Source: Heterostelium multicystogenum (lineage: Eukaryota; Evosea; Eumycetozoa; Acytosteliales; Acytosteliaceae). From it: 64,000 nucleotides of DNA. A program made the position numbers and the translations under genes. Every line of letters starts with the position of its first letter. The first letter of the stretch is position 1. The stretch lies in contig RCNN01000043.1 of NCBI GenBank assembly GCA_003667245.1, positions 1-64,000 on the forward strand, written 5' to 3'. Positions 1 through 9,782 of the stretch are shown in pieces. The notes beneath the pieces were generated by a model, which worked only from the letters and a program-made list of their open reading frames with translations, made no database searches and was not told the DNA's origin.

Positions 1-82
1 ACCCTCTACCCTCTACCCTCTACCTCTACCCTCTACCCTCTACCCTCTACCCTCTACCCTCTACCCTCTACCCTCTACCCTC
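1..82. repeat. Telomere repeat array, C-strand (CCCTCTA)n
   Basis: A head-to-tail array of the heptamer CCCTCTA occupies the first 82 bases, with one 6-base unit (CCTCTA) near position 22-28. The C-rich strand reads 5' to 3' inward from the left edge, as expected for a left chromosome end, so the G-rich strand would be TAGAGGG. The array stops abruptly at AGGTCCGCATGCGGG. The unit differs from the TTAGGG repeat of many eukaryotes. D. discoideum chromosome ends were described as carrying rDNA-derived sequence instead of a simple array. Confidence 0.9.
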
Positions 83-229
83 AGGTCCGCATGCGGGTAA
101 AGGCTTTTACATACGTATAAATAGTTTAACTAAATCCACTTTATTTAAACCTAAAACAACCTGTTGACCTAATGATATATCTATCCATTAATGAATACAC
201 TGATCTAAATCATGCTGTTGAAGTCTGTC

Positions 230-640
230 TCAAATACTTTTTTTATTTTTAGTAAGAAATGATGATAGCCTTGTTTCAATTTGTAGTCTTACCTCAAAGG
301 TGAAGTTGGTATTCAAGCCAGAGAAGTCAAGATGAAGCACCATGAACTTGTTCCTCAAATCGGTTGGGTTCTTGCCAATGTCAAGCCTGCCTAACAACTC
401 GGTGAATTGGTCTTTGTTGTTGATGTCGTAGTACTGATTGGTGGAGCATGTCGAGGAACAACATCTTGCCAAAGCGACGAGGACGAATGGAGAGGATTGC
501 CTTTGCCTTCAGTGACTCAATGTCTCTTATGTAGTTGCTGTTGTCAACGATGAACGAGCCGGCCGTGTAGAATACACTCCTGAAGTTGTCATCGACGTTG
601 AGGAATTGAGGTTGCTATGAATCGAATGTCAGTTGTGAGG
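230..640 (-). pseudogene. AAA-ATPase-like/PD-(D/E)XK family gene fragment (N-terminal part)
   Basis: An 80-codon open stretch contains residues typical of the AAA-ATPase-like domain that precedes a C-terminal PD-(D/E)XK nuclease domain in bacterial, fungal and dictyostelid proteins: YYDINNKDQFTELLGRLDIG, then KNPTDLRN and FMVLHLDFSGL. Upstream (472-640) homology to the longer copy at 7.1-8.5 kb continues out of frame, so the reading frame is broken. No nuclease part is present. The family is multi-copy and often subtelomeric or mobile. This is a relic, not a functional gene. Confidence 0.6.
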
Positions 641-1108
641 CCACAAGCAATCTATCGATTGGATTAATAATGTCTAACTAGTTCCGTATCTCTTTTAGCA
701 ATCTATCTTTAAATCTGACAAGTAGTGCAAGCTTCATTTCGAATAGGAGATTTGTCATGGTGGCTGAAAGAAGACTTGAATTCATAATATCCAATCTATA
801 TTCACTTATCTCGTCTGTGATGAGCGTGACATAGTAACCTGACCTACAAGTCAATACTCTGAGTCACTCGTCTTGAATTGATTGGTGGGCTAGTCTGCTA
901 AAGGTTACATTAATAACCAAATTAACTCTTAGTTATCTTTTAAAACAAATTAATAACAACTCTTTTAACTAGACTTCTTCAATGTTCAACTTACTAAGTC
1001 GTTTATCAAAGTAGTTGCTAACTGTTAATGCTTAATTATAACAAATTTTTACACTATGTAGCTAAAGCTGATGTTACTATAAACGAATTTATAAATAATT
1101 GAATCTAC
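641..1108. other. Subtelomeric spacer with a duplicated flank
   Basis: No gene is seen. Bases about 898-975 (starting AAAGGTTACATTAATAACCA) match about 9252-9325 and lie on the same side of both AAA-ATPase-like relics, so the relics and their flanks were copied together. Confidence 0.5.
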
Positions 1109-1982
1109 ACAAGTATTGCTATAACCAAGTAATAACTGATTATCTTTATATCACTTGATAATAGCAATACTTGTTAGACAAAAAACAAGTAGACTGTGAA
1201 GTGGGGTGTGTGAAAAGTAAAAAAAATGAATTTTGAAACAAACAAGTGAAGTTGATCTAAAAATACAAAGATATAATACAAGATTGATCTGGTGATCTAC
1301 AAAACAATGTGTGAGTGGGTGATGCAAAGATTAGAAAATTGATGGACTCTCTTAGCCACCATGAACATCAAGTTCGGCAAACTTTGATGTTCATGGAGTT
1401 TCCCGGTGCCAACCACGCGGAGGTGGAGTCCGACTGGCACCACAGTGGCTTACACACTCGAGCCTCCAAAGACCAAGTGCATCTTTGTGAGTGTGTAACC
1501 ATAAGAATCCAAGTCCCACTTGATTCCTATGTCAAGGTCGAAGATCTATATGAGCCGAGGTATCAAAGGAAACTGTCTCAATTAAATGCCGATTTAATGA
1601 GTACATATTCATCTTTCCATCACGGTCTAACCTCCCCTCCTGCAACTCAAGGATCTTAAGTTAGACCGATCCCAGTGATGTGGTGTTTGTCAAAGTATGT
1701 TATGACAAGCACAAACAAGTATGAATAGTATTTTGCCAGTATCCTGATCCTCCTACGCCGAGACATGATCGAATGATTTAGAATCAATCATCATGTGACT
1801 CTACATCCACAATCAATTTGAACAGCTCGCCTCCATTCAAAATAGATTGTTGACCTTAGCCACGACGGCCAGTAGTTTCTCTTTCGAGAAAATGAGATAG
1901 TCTCAAGTTCCCAACTCTATTGACTATCTCATTTGAGCAACATTATTCCTTAGTCACAGCTGTCGGAACCAATGTTGCTCAA
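1109..1982. repeat. Chain of about ten successive perfect or near-perfect inverted repeats
   Basis: Consecutive hairpins tile this stretch. Arms, in order: 1109-1122/1161-1174 (14 bp); 1359-1371/1384-1396 (13 bp, 12-base loop); 1405-1410/1436-1441 with nested 1413-1416/1423-1426; 1450-1459/1489-1498 (10 bp) with a nested CAAAGA/TCTTTG; 1505-1513/1519-1526 (one bulge); 1581-1587/1592-1598 (loop GCCG); 1623-1631/1660-1668 (9 bp); 1683-1691/1704-1712 (one G-T pair); 1763-1769/1790-1796; 1890-1902/1922-1934 (13 bp); 1933-1944/1971-1982 (12 bp). Several arms abut. GC content of the middle part is above the surroundings. A 114-codon open frame at 1315-1659 looks incidental to these repeats. The function is unknown: it could be a structured RNA, a foldback element or a hairpin array. 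Confidence 0.7.
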
Positions 1983-2337
1983 TCTGCTGGACCGATTTCC
2001 CTTGGAGTTAATTTTGGAGAAAGAGAAGAAGAAAAGAAAAAAAGAAAAATCTATTAATAGATACCTACCGAAACCGTCCAACCAACCACTATTCAATTTT
2101 AATATACTTCTATATATACTTACAAATACATACAGATACTTACAATTATACTGATAATAATACAAAAATGTATTAAAAAGCCACTTTCAACAATAAGATT
2201 CTCACAATCTTTGACCTCTGTAGACTCTGGTGTAACTCTGTTGGACTCCGATCTTACTCTATGACTTTTAAACTGCTGTTTGGCCTATATTCATAAAAGA
2301 TTAATTAATATATATACTTTAGATTTGTTATTTAAAT
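1983..2337. other. Intergenic, AT-rich
   Basis: Low-complexity A/T and A/G-rich sequence with open frames on both strands that look incidental. The one clear element is a perfect 14-base palindrome, ATCTATTAATAGAT, at 2049-2062. Confidence 0.5.
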
Positions 2338-3380
2338 TTATAATACTTTTGATGAAATGGTGTCTTGGACAAATCTATTGTTGATGGTTGGTACATCTAA
2401 GATTCTTTTGTTGACTCTTGCCAAAGTAGTTTCTAATCTATCCATAGGTACACTAGGTTTATGTTTCTTGCCCTATACAAATAACAGATATATTAATTAA
2501 CAATTTAGAATTATTTTAACACTCTCTATTACCATTGATGATATCGTGTCTTGGACAAATCTGTTTTTGATGGTTGGTACAACTAACGTTCTTTTGGTCA
2601 CTCTTTCCAGAGGTTTCTTTTCTTGATCCAAAGATTTAATCCTAGGTTGTTTCTTGGCCTTTTTTAAATTCCAATTAATATTATTTAATTTAAGTATTGT
2701 ATTATAATATACATAAGCCAGATGAAATTGTATGATTTATGAATCTGTTGTTGATGCTTGGTACCTCTAACCTTCTTTTAGTCACTCTTTCCAGAGGCTT
2801 CTTTTCTTGATCCAAATCTTCACTTGGAATCTGCTTGGCCTGTATTTATCTAATTAATAAATAACTATTGATATTAATAATCTACATACGTTTGATGAAA
2901 CTGTAGGATTCATAAATCTTTTGTTGATGCTTGGTACAGCTAACTCTCTATGGGCAACTCTTTCCCGAGGTTTATTTCCTTGATCCAAACCTTTTTTTGG
3001 AATCTGTTTGGCCTTTAAATATTAATTAATAATTTACATTAATAATTAAATAGTATTTTCACTTAACATACCAGTGATGAAACTGTTGGATTTATATAAT
3101 GTTCCATAATGTTTGGAACAGATATCTTTCTTCTAATGACATTTGGCAACATGACTGGAGCAATTGGTGTACTATTTTTACTAATCTTTGCCTTCGAAGA
3201 TTCTGTTGGCATCATGAAATGTCTATCCTTTTGTTGAAGTGGCTGTTGTTGTGGTTGATTCACTTTGGTTACAAGTGAAAAATCTACATTCTCTAATTTA
3301 GTAATACTAGCGTTGTATCTTGACTCTTGGAGAGCCATGCTTTTACTATAATATTTGTGTATATTTAAATAATTATTCAT
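2338..3380 (-). CDS. Unrecognised protein made of tandemly duplicated exons
   Basis: No known family is recognised. Exon 1 (3380-3072, 103 codons) starts at an ATG and ends with VPNIMEHYINPTVSSL. Four further exons, each 41-46 codons, repeat one motif: 3012-2890, 2839-2717, 2658-2533 and 2472-2338. Each reads roughly LDQxxKPxERVxxRxLxVPSINxRFxxxTxSS. All introns are phase 0 and 50-60 bp, so exons can be gained or lost without breaking the frame. Three donors are GT (GTATGT or GTAATA). The third exon has TTATGT where GTATGT is expected, so that donor looks lost. The predicted product is about 270 residues, basic, without signal peptide or membrane segments. A partial copy of exon 1 and the promoter lies at 11680-12240. 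Confidence 0.6.
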
Positions 3381-3789
3381 TTTTATAACTCTTGTAAAAA
3401 TAATTGATAATTAAATCTATAAATAATGATAAATCTAAAATTAATTAATTTAACTGTAGATAATAAAAGATATTATTAAATAATTTGTTTAATTCTATCT
3501 TAAAACTAAAATGAGTATAGTTTAGAGTTTATATATCAAAGCAGCTTGTAATTTTTAATTTAAATTTACATTCAAATTGGATAACCGTTATAATATTTAA
3601 ACATCAAGTATATTTTATCATGATGAAGTTGTTGTTGTTGTTGAATTCTGTAACAGTATTAGCATTGTTATATTTGCAACATATTCCAATCTGAGAACAT
3701 TGGTATGCTATTAAAATGAAATTCAAACTATTGAAACAAACAAATTTTTATTAAATATATATTTCTTTGCATTTATCTAATTATCATCA
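3381..3789. promoter_or_regulatory. Upstream region of the tandem-exon gene, duplicated at 11.87-12.24 kb
   Basis: No gene is seen. The sequence is very AT-rich and matches 11873-12240 at high identity, including the stretch around ATAATAAAAGATATTATTAA and the segment beginning TTGGATAACCGTTATAATAT. Being directly upstream of the ATG at 3380, it presumably includes that gene's promoter; this is inferred from position only. Confidence 0.45.
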
Positions 3790-4545
3790 CAATCAACCGT
3801 TGATATAATAGTTGTGAAATGGAAGAGAAATGTCCATAGTCTATTGGTGTTGATAGCTGAATATCATTAGACCTGTCTATGAATCTTGATTGATGTTAAA
3901 ACCTTTCTGTGGAGGACCACTAAGAGATGTTTGAGGAGAGCTATCTACTTTGAATTTATAGTTGTTGACAAAATGAAAATAGATGATTGAGATTTACTTT
4001 GATTCTACGATGAGACTCTATTGAGACTTCTATAATTGTGTCGAAAATGAATGTTATTGATATTAATAGAAAAATTAGCTTCATCATTAAGAATAGCTTC
4101 AGTGTATATTATATTTGACTTAAAACCTTTGTGAATACTGATTGAGATCATCGTTTGATGAAAATTTATAAGAGGATTGACACTTTGTTTGAGAACTTGG
4201 TTTCTTTATGATTTTCTTCAAGTGTGGTCAATTATCGTTATCAATAATACTATTTTTTGCAGTAGATGAAAGCTAAAATATATTGTGGCGTTTCATAGGT
4301 CAACGTCATCAAACTCCATTGACATTATCCAGGTTTTTCCTTGCGTACCACATTAAATGATCTTCCTTTGAACCCTGACGCTTTGGTTGCATCTTTCCTA
4401 ATTGTGGGCTTATTCAACTTGTTCTTTTGTTTGAGTCCAATCGTGACTTTAACAAGAAGTAATCAATTTGAATCCCAGAAGAACCATTTAACAGTCTTGA
4501 AGATCGGAGTTCTTGGGACAACAAGGAATCCAATGACTCTATAGA
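3790..4545 (-). pseudogene. Coding-like remnants of an unrecognised gene
   Basis: Reading the minus strand downward from 4545, several stretches look translated although no frame stays open throughout. They include KVTIGLKQKNKLNKPTIRKD near 4440-4380, KGFKSNIIYTEAILNDEANF near 4130-4070, NNYKFKVDSSPQTSLSGPPQ near 3970-3910, and RFIDRSNDIQLSTPIDYGHF near 3885-3825. They are joined by stops and frame changes. The LNDEANF segment recurs in damaged form near 9085-9150 and 12355-12440, so this belongs to a small dispersed family. Either a decayed gene or an intron-containing gene with sequence errors is possible. No function can be assigned. Confidence 0.35.
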
Positions 4546-4666
4546 ATAATCTATTAAATATTAAAAATACAAATAAATATTAATGGAATGTTTCTTAGAT
4601 TGTTTGAACTTTTTGAGTGTTGATTCTTTATTTTAAATTGAAATTTTAATGGTATAAAAAGAATTG

Positions 4667-6416
4667 TCAGTTTGCTGAATTTTTATTGAGTATGTTTTTA
4701 AAAGACATATCATGACAGACATGAATTATTTTAACATTATTACGTTCTGATAATACCGATTCGTCTGGGTTGGTTGTAAAATTGATGACCCATGCTTCAT
4801 TTGATTTGGCAATTGGTTGATAATAATCTGATGTTCTTTCAATTTGTTCAAGAATACCAGTGCGATTAACATGAGCAACAACTTCAAGAAGGCAAGTCCA
4901 CGGAGGTGTGTTTGAGCGATCTGTTATCTTTAGATCACATCTCTTGTGATTGCTGTTTGGAATTGGAACATTGATGTTTGTTGAGATAGTGACTATTGAT
5001 GGAGCCCATCTTTGAAATATTGATATAATATCAGTGTGGTAGACACCCTCACATGGAACCAAAATACCATCTGGCGATCGCTTGCTTGAATGGATTGTTG
5101 CTTGCAGAAAATGATCAGGGTAAAATTTTTTGACTATTGAACATATAAGAAAAGGAATGTCGACCCCATTCCTGGAGATTGGGAACAGTTCTTTGGGTGA
5201 ACTCTGAAAGACAGATATCTCTGTGATGAACGACAATAGCAATTGATGGATTGCGGGTGACTTAATATTGTAACCATTAGTTCCAATTTCTGCTAATCCT
5301 TCAGAAACTAGCATATCTAAAATATCTTCACCACCATGGAGGCGGATTTGGTTGGGTGAATAATTGAGGAGCATTAAAATTATGTTTAACATCTTTTCAT
5401 GTTGCGTTGTAGAAGGAAAGTCACCATCTTTTATAATGTCCCTGATTCGACTGGTTGTACCATATGATTTCATTGTTTCAGGTAGCTCAGGCGTCTTATT
5501 GTTCCACTCTTTCCATGTGACTGTCTTTCCAGGACTTGACAATTGTTCATCAAGAAATTTTCCAAATAAGCAAATCAATCCAGCATGGCCTTTAGTTCGA
5601 ATGTAAATATCTCTGACAATACCATTTTCTAGTGTAACAAAAGATTCTTTTTGGAACATTTGGAAAAGAGTACATGTTTCTTCAAAAGAAAAATTTGGAA
5701 ATGCCTCATGAATATTCCAAGGAGAACCAACTCTGGGGGCTGATAAGAGTGACAAAATGCTAAATGGTCCAACTGCAACCAAAGACTGAATGGCACTTTC
5801 TTTAGTATCTCTTAAACCTCGAAAAGCTCTTAGGATGTCGGTGATTGTTTCTTTAGAACATAAATGATAGATACGGTCAAATTCATCTAGAATGAGGAGA
5901 ATTCTTTTTGGAAAAGTGTTGGGAGTTATCAATATTGCCATAAAATCAGATGTGTTGTTAATATTATTATTCTTAAATAAAGCTGGATATCTTCGGCACA
6001 AATCTCTGCCAATTGCTGAAAAGAAAAGATCATGGTGGACAAACATTTCACGAGAAATACCTTGCAAAGTAACACTAATCATCATAAGTAAGGAGAAGAT
6101 GAGATATTATAATTGGTACTTACTATAAGCTAATATAATTGGATAAGTGATACATTATTCTTTGTATCATCGTACTTTTTCCAGATGATCTAGCCCCATG
6201 AACCATTAGAAATGTGCCCCTTTCGATATGAGTAATTATTGAATCGGCTTTTGTTAATGGATCAATCCAGAAGTATTTTGCACTATCCTCAGGTCTCATG
6301 AAACCATTTGTGCTGAAAGTTCTCTTAACGAATGAAATTCCACGGCGAATAATGTTTGTTGGGTATTCTGAGGAATTAATATTAGAAAAGTAAATTATAT
6401 TATTGGTGAAATTCAA
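4667..6416 (-). CDS. Crinkler/RHS-type protein: P-loop ATPase plus nuclease-like C-terminus
   Basis: Two exons (6416-6124 and 6074-4667) joined by a GTAAGT-TTAG intron read through without a break for about 566 codons. Exon 1 carries a Walker A motif, HGARSSGKSTMI, and exon 2 a Walker B, ILLILDEFDRI, about 95 residues later. The C-terminal 150 residues include CDLKITDRSNTPPWTCLLEV, arranged like the D...E core of a PD-(D/E)XK fold, but the usual final Lys is not evident (LEVVAH). This ATPase-nuclease layout is known from Crinkler (CRN) and trypanosome retrotransposon-hot-spot proteins. The frame opens at a TTG and an acceptor-like CCTCAG lies near 6367, so the true first exon is probably not identified. 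Its subtelomeric position fits that class of rapidly evolving genes. Confidence 0.6.
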
Positions 6417-6451
6417 ACCTTTATATTTATAACTTCACAAACTAGTTTCAT

Positions 6452-7079
6452 TTTTTTATGGAGCAGATACCCTTCGAATAAAAAACAACTAAGTTCATAA
6501 TTTTTTATTTATAAATGATTAGAAATGTTAATATCCATTTCCAGTCATTGGGTATTTCAAATTTCTGTAACGTCAAATAGTATTTAATTAAGTTCGCATT
6601 AATTTGTACTAGTGCTATTAAAACATTTGCCAAGATTGTTCCAGTCAAGATCAATCAACCATTTGCTTTTAGAACTCCTCTCAAGCATTACAAGTTGAAA
6701 AAAACATTGGTCAATATTTTAGTCCTCATTGGATCGATCAGACGGTGAAGTTGTTAAAGTAGCATACTACTAAATCCAGTGTATCATAACACTAGGTATC
6801 AGCAATAACTTAACTCAAAGATTATCGTCGTATCGACAGAGGTTTTAAGGAAACCAGTATTTATGCTCTAGATATTCTAAATGATGATGTTGCTAATTGT
6901 TCTCTTTATTATTTCAGGGTTAACATTTATGGTCTTTGATTGGTTGAAGAAATGAAGAAATTAAGACTGCCACCTGAATGAGCTGAAGCATAAAGTGCCC
7001 AGAGCTGAATGATGATCAATCGTGTCAATCCGACTAAAACGATGACCTAACTAGTCATTTCAGAGCTTGGATACTTCTT
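6452..7079. other. Subtelomeric spacer with a coding-like scrap
   Basis: Around 6490-6530 the sequence resembles 11325-11365 (AACTAAGTTCA...TTAGAAATG). On the plus strand about 6625-6750 reads as an open coding-like segment (KTFAKIVPVKINQPFAFRTP) ending at TGA, with no start. It is not recognised. Confidence 0.3.
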
Positions 7080-8492
7080 TTTGAGTGCAAATGCATAGCC
7101 AACCGCTTGTTGAATACCATTCTGAAGTCATCCATACACTGTTCGTAAATATCGATGATCTGTGAGCGAGAGATTGAGTAGAACTGCCTCTTCCTCCGAC
7201 GAAATCGCTGATGATGTGAGACACTGATCATCCCATTTGATTGAAGAAACCTTCAACATTCCGAACCTGATATTCTTGAACACCATAAAGTGAATCCTCT
7301 GCTTGTCTGTTGTCTGAAATCGATACTGTAAGGATACATCGTCATTCTATTCAAAAGCACACAAATCACTTATCATCGTGCCACTTGGAGACAAAGATGG
7401 AGATTGTTCGGTTCTCGTCTTTCATATTGACTACTTTGAACTCTTGTTGAATGCCGTCCAGCTTCCAAATGAATATGCGAATGCTTGAGTTGAAGAATTC
7501 AGACAAGTTGCTCTCATCGTGATGAACGACATTGTTGCCTGACAGTTGGCCGAGACCTTGTCTAAGAATGATTTCACAAAGTGGATTGATGATGTTTAGT
7601 GACCAAGTCCAGTGTAGATTGACTCAAAGTGATCGAGAATAGATGAGTTTGTGGTCTCTTATTAGATCGACGAGTACTTTGGCTCAAGAGTCAAGTCAGT
7701 TGTGATGTTGAATCCACAGATGTGAACTCGGACATTGCAAGAGGTGTGACACCAGTGATGAATGCGATAGTGTTGGTCTTATCGTATGCTGACTTGAATC
7801 GACTGAAGAACTCTTTGAAGCTTCTCTCGATCTGCGTCATTGTTGATTGATGAGTTAAGAGGGATGTGGTCAGAGATTGCTTGACACGAATTGCATCGTT
7901 GAAAACGTAAAGTGTGTGACCAGAGTTCTAGACGGCTCTCTTCAAAGAATTGAAGCTCTGCAAACAGTTGTTGGGCAAAACCTCGATGGATCCTCTCTTC
8001 TGTACACTTGTATATGAGAAGATGCTGGTAGTCCTCAATGAACTGCTTGACAGAACCATTGACCATGATGTCTCCAATACCTGTTTTATTTTTTGTTAGA
8101 AATGATGATAGCCTTGTTTCAATTTGTATAGTCTTACCTCAAAAGTGGAGTTGGTTTTCAAGCCATAGAAGGCAACATGAAGTACCATGAACTTGTTCCT
8201 CATATAGGTAGGGTTCTTGCACGATGTCAAGCCTGCCAAACAACTCGCTGAGTTGAACTTTGTTGTTGATGTCGTCGTACTGATGGAGCATGTCGAGGAA
8301 CAACCTATTTCCAAAGCGACGAGGGCGAAAGGAGAGGATTGCCTTTGCCTTCAGTGACTCAATGTCTGTGATGTAGTTGCTGTTGTCAATGAAGAACGAG
8401 CTGGCTGTGTGGAATACACTCTTGAAGTTGCCATCGACATACAGGAAATGAGCTTGCTCTGAATTGAATGTCAGTTGTGATACCACTTGCAT
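7080..8492 (-). pseudogene. AAA-ATPase-like/PD-(D/E)XK nuclease pseudogene
   Basis: The N-terminal part is well preserved: AKAILSFRPRRFGNRLFLDM is the family's motif before the P-loop, with RPRRFGNRLF where the family usually has RPRRFGKSLF, so the Walker A Lys-Ser pair is altered. It is followed by DDINNKVQLSELFGRLDIV. A frame change near 8230 gives two overlapping frames. Further on come VNGSVKQFIEDYQHLL and the family hallmark ITGVTPLAMSEFTS near 7755-7715. Downstream to about 7080 the homology is broken by many stops, including coding-like FRRRKRQFYSISRSQ. The gene is decayed in both the ATPase and nuclease parts. Confidence 0.6.
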
Positions 8493-9391
8493 CTATCAGA
8501 ATATACATACTTTTCATGTCACTGTAGAAATGAACATGAGCTTGCTTGGACCAAAAAAAAGGGAACTGCTGTATGTTTGATGTGATTGGAGCATATTAGC
8601 ACAGGGCTTGTGAGAGGCAGGATTCAGTGTGGAACAAGTGAATTAAACAAAAGATCTAACAACAAGCACAAATATTTTATATTCGACTGAAAACAAGAAT
8701 GACAAAAGCACACATCTCCATATAGCGTGATGCATTGTTGTCTCTCAAAATCTTCATATAACCTGAGCTTCGACTTGCAATATTAGTAAGGGACAGTGGA
8801 ACTCTCGCGATCTTATTGCTAACATACCGAATGAAATTGATAAAATCCTGTTCAACTTGATGAAGAGTTGTAAACCTTTTTGTCAGGAGTTTCGTTGTGT
8901 TGTCACTGTTTTAACTTATTTGCCATTGTTATATTGTAACATTGACCAACGAATGTAGAGCGATTGTTGAATAAACTTTATCATAGATGAACATTGCTTG
9001 GATGAGAATGATGCTTGTGTGCCACCGAGATGATCGAGAGCTGCTTAGGCTTACACTGCTCGACTCTTACACAATACCATCGAGTTAATGTTAAAACTGA
9101 TTTAATAAATAGAAAAATTAGCATCATTGAAAATAGCTTAAGCTTATATAATAGTTACCTTAACAAACTCCATTACATAACTACGTTCACCTAGCTGAAC
9201 AAAATTGCGTTAAATTCTCGGATCTGGATCTGAACTGGCCCTTGTGTGTTAGGCTAAAGGTTACATCAATAACCAAATTAACACTTATTTCTCTTTTTAA
9301 CATAAATTAAAAATCAACTCTTTTAAAATCTGCTATATAACTATATACCATCCAATTATACTCTTATATGCCAGACTACTTCGTGGTGAGA
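8493..9391. other. Subtelomeric spacer with duplicated segments
   Basis: No gene is seen. Bases 9085-9150 (GAAAAATTAGCATCATTGAAAATAG) resemble 4040-4110 and 12355-12440. Bases 9252-9325 resemble 898-975. Confidence 0.45.
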
Positions 9392-9447
9392 GTAGTAGTT
9401 GTCACAAATGCTTATATACTTTGACAAACTGTTGATACAACTACTAC
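9392..9447. repeat. 11-bp inverted repeat (hairpin)
   Basis: GTAGTAGTTGT at 9392-9402 is the exact reverse complement of ACAACTACTAC at 9437-9447, with a 34-base loop. It lies beyond a flank shared with the 0.9-1.0 kb region, where a 14-bp hairpin (1109-1174) occupies the equivalent place, although the arm sequences differ. Confidence 0.5.
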
Positions 9448-9782
9448 AATAAATATACTAATATAATAAAATCTTTAACATTATTTAGTTATAGCTTGCT
9501 GTTAAATTCATTTACATCAGATGGAAGTGAATCTATTTCATCGTTTGCTAATTTTCTTTTAAACATACAACCACTAATTTTAAAATTAAAATAAACACAA
9601 TAAAATATTTAAATCAAATTAAATAAATTTTTATTTACATCTGAACACTCCACAAATGATTACATACACCAACAAACGATACATCACTTTAATTTAATCT
9701 GATTAACAAAAATTTTAGATCTTTATTTATTTTTTTGAGATTTATTATTATTGGTATGATTTTTATTCACCCATTTGTACAG

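Noticed and set aside
1315..1659. 114-codon plus-strand open frame
   Set aside because: It starts at GTG, has no recognisable family features, and overlaps the inverted-repeat chain whose palindromes account for its unusual composition.
1950..2165. Overlapping open frames on both strands
   Set aside because: Low-complexity Lys/Phe/Tyr-rich translations of A/T-rich DNA without any coding signal.
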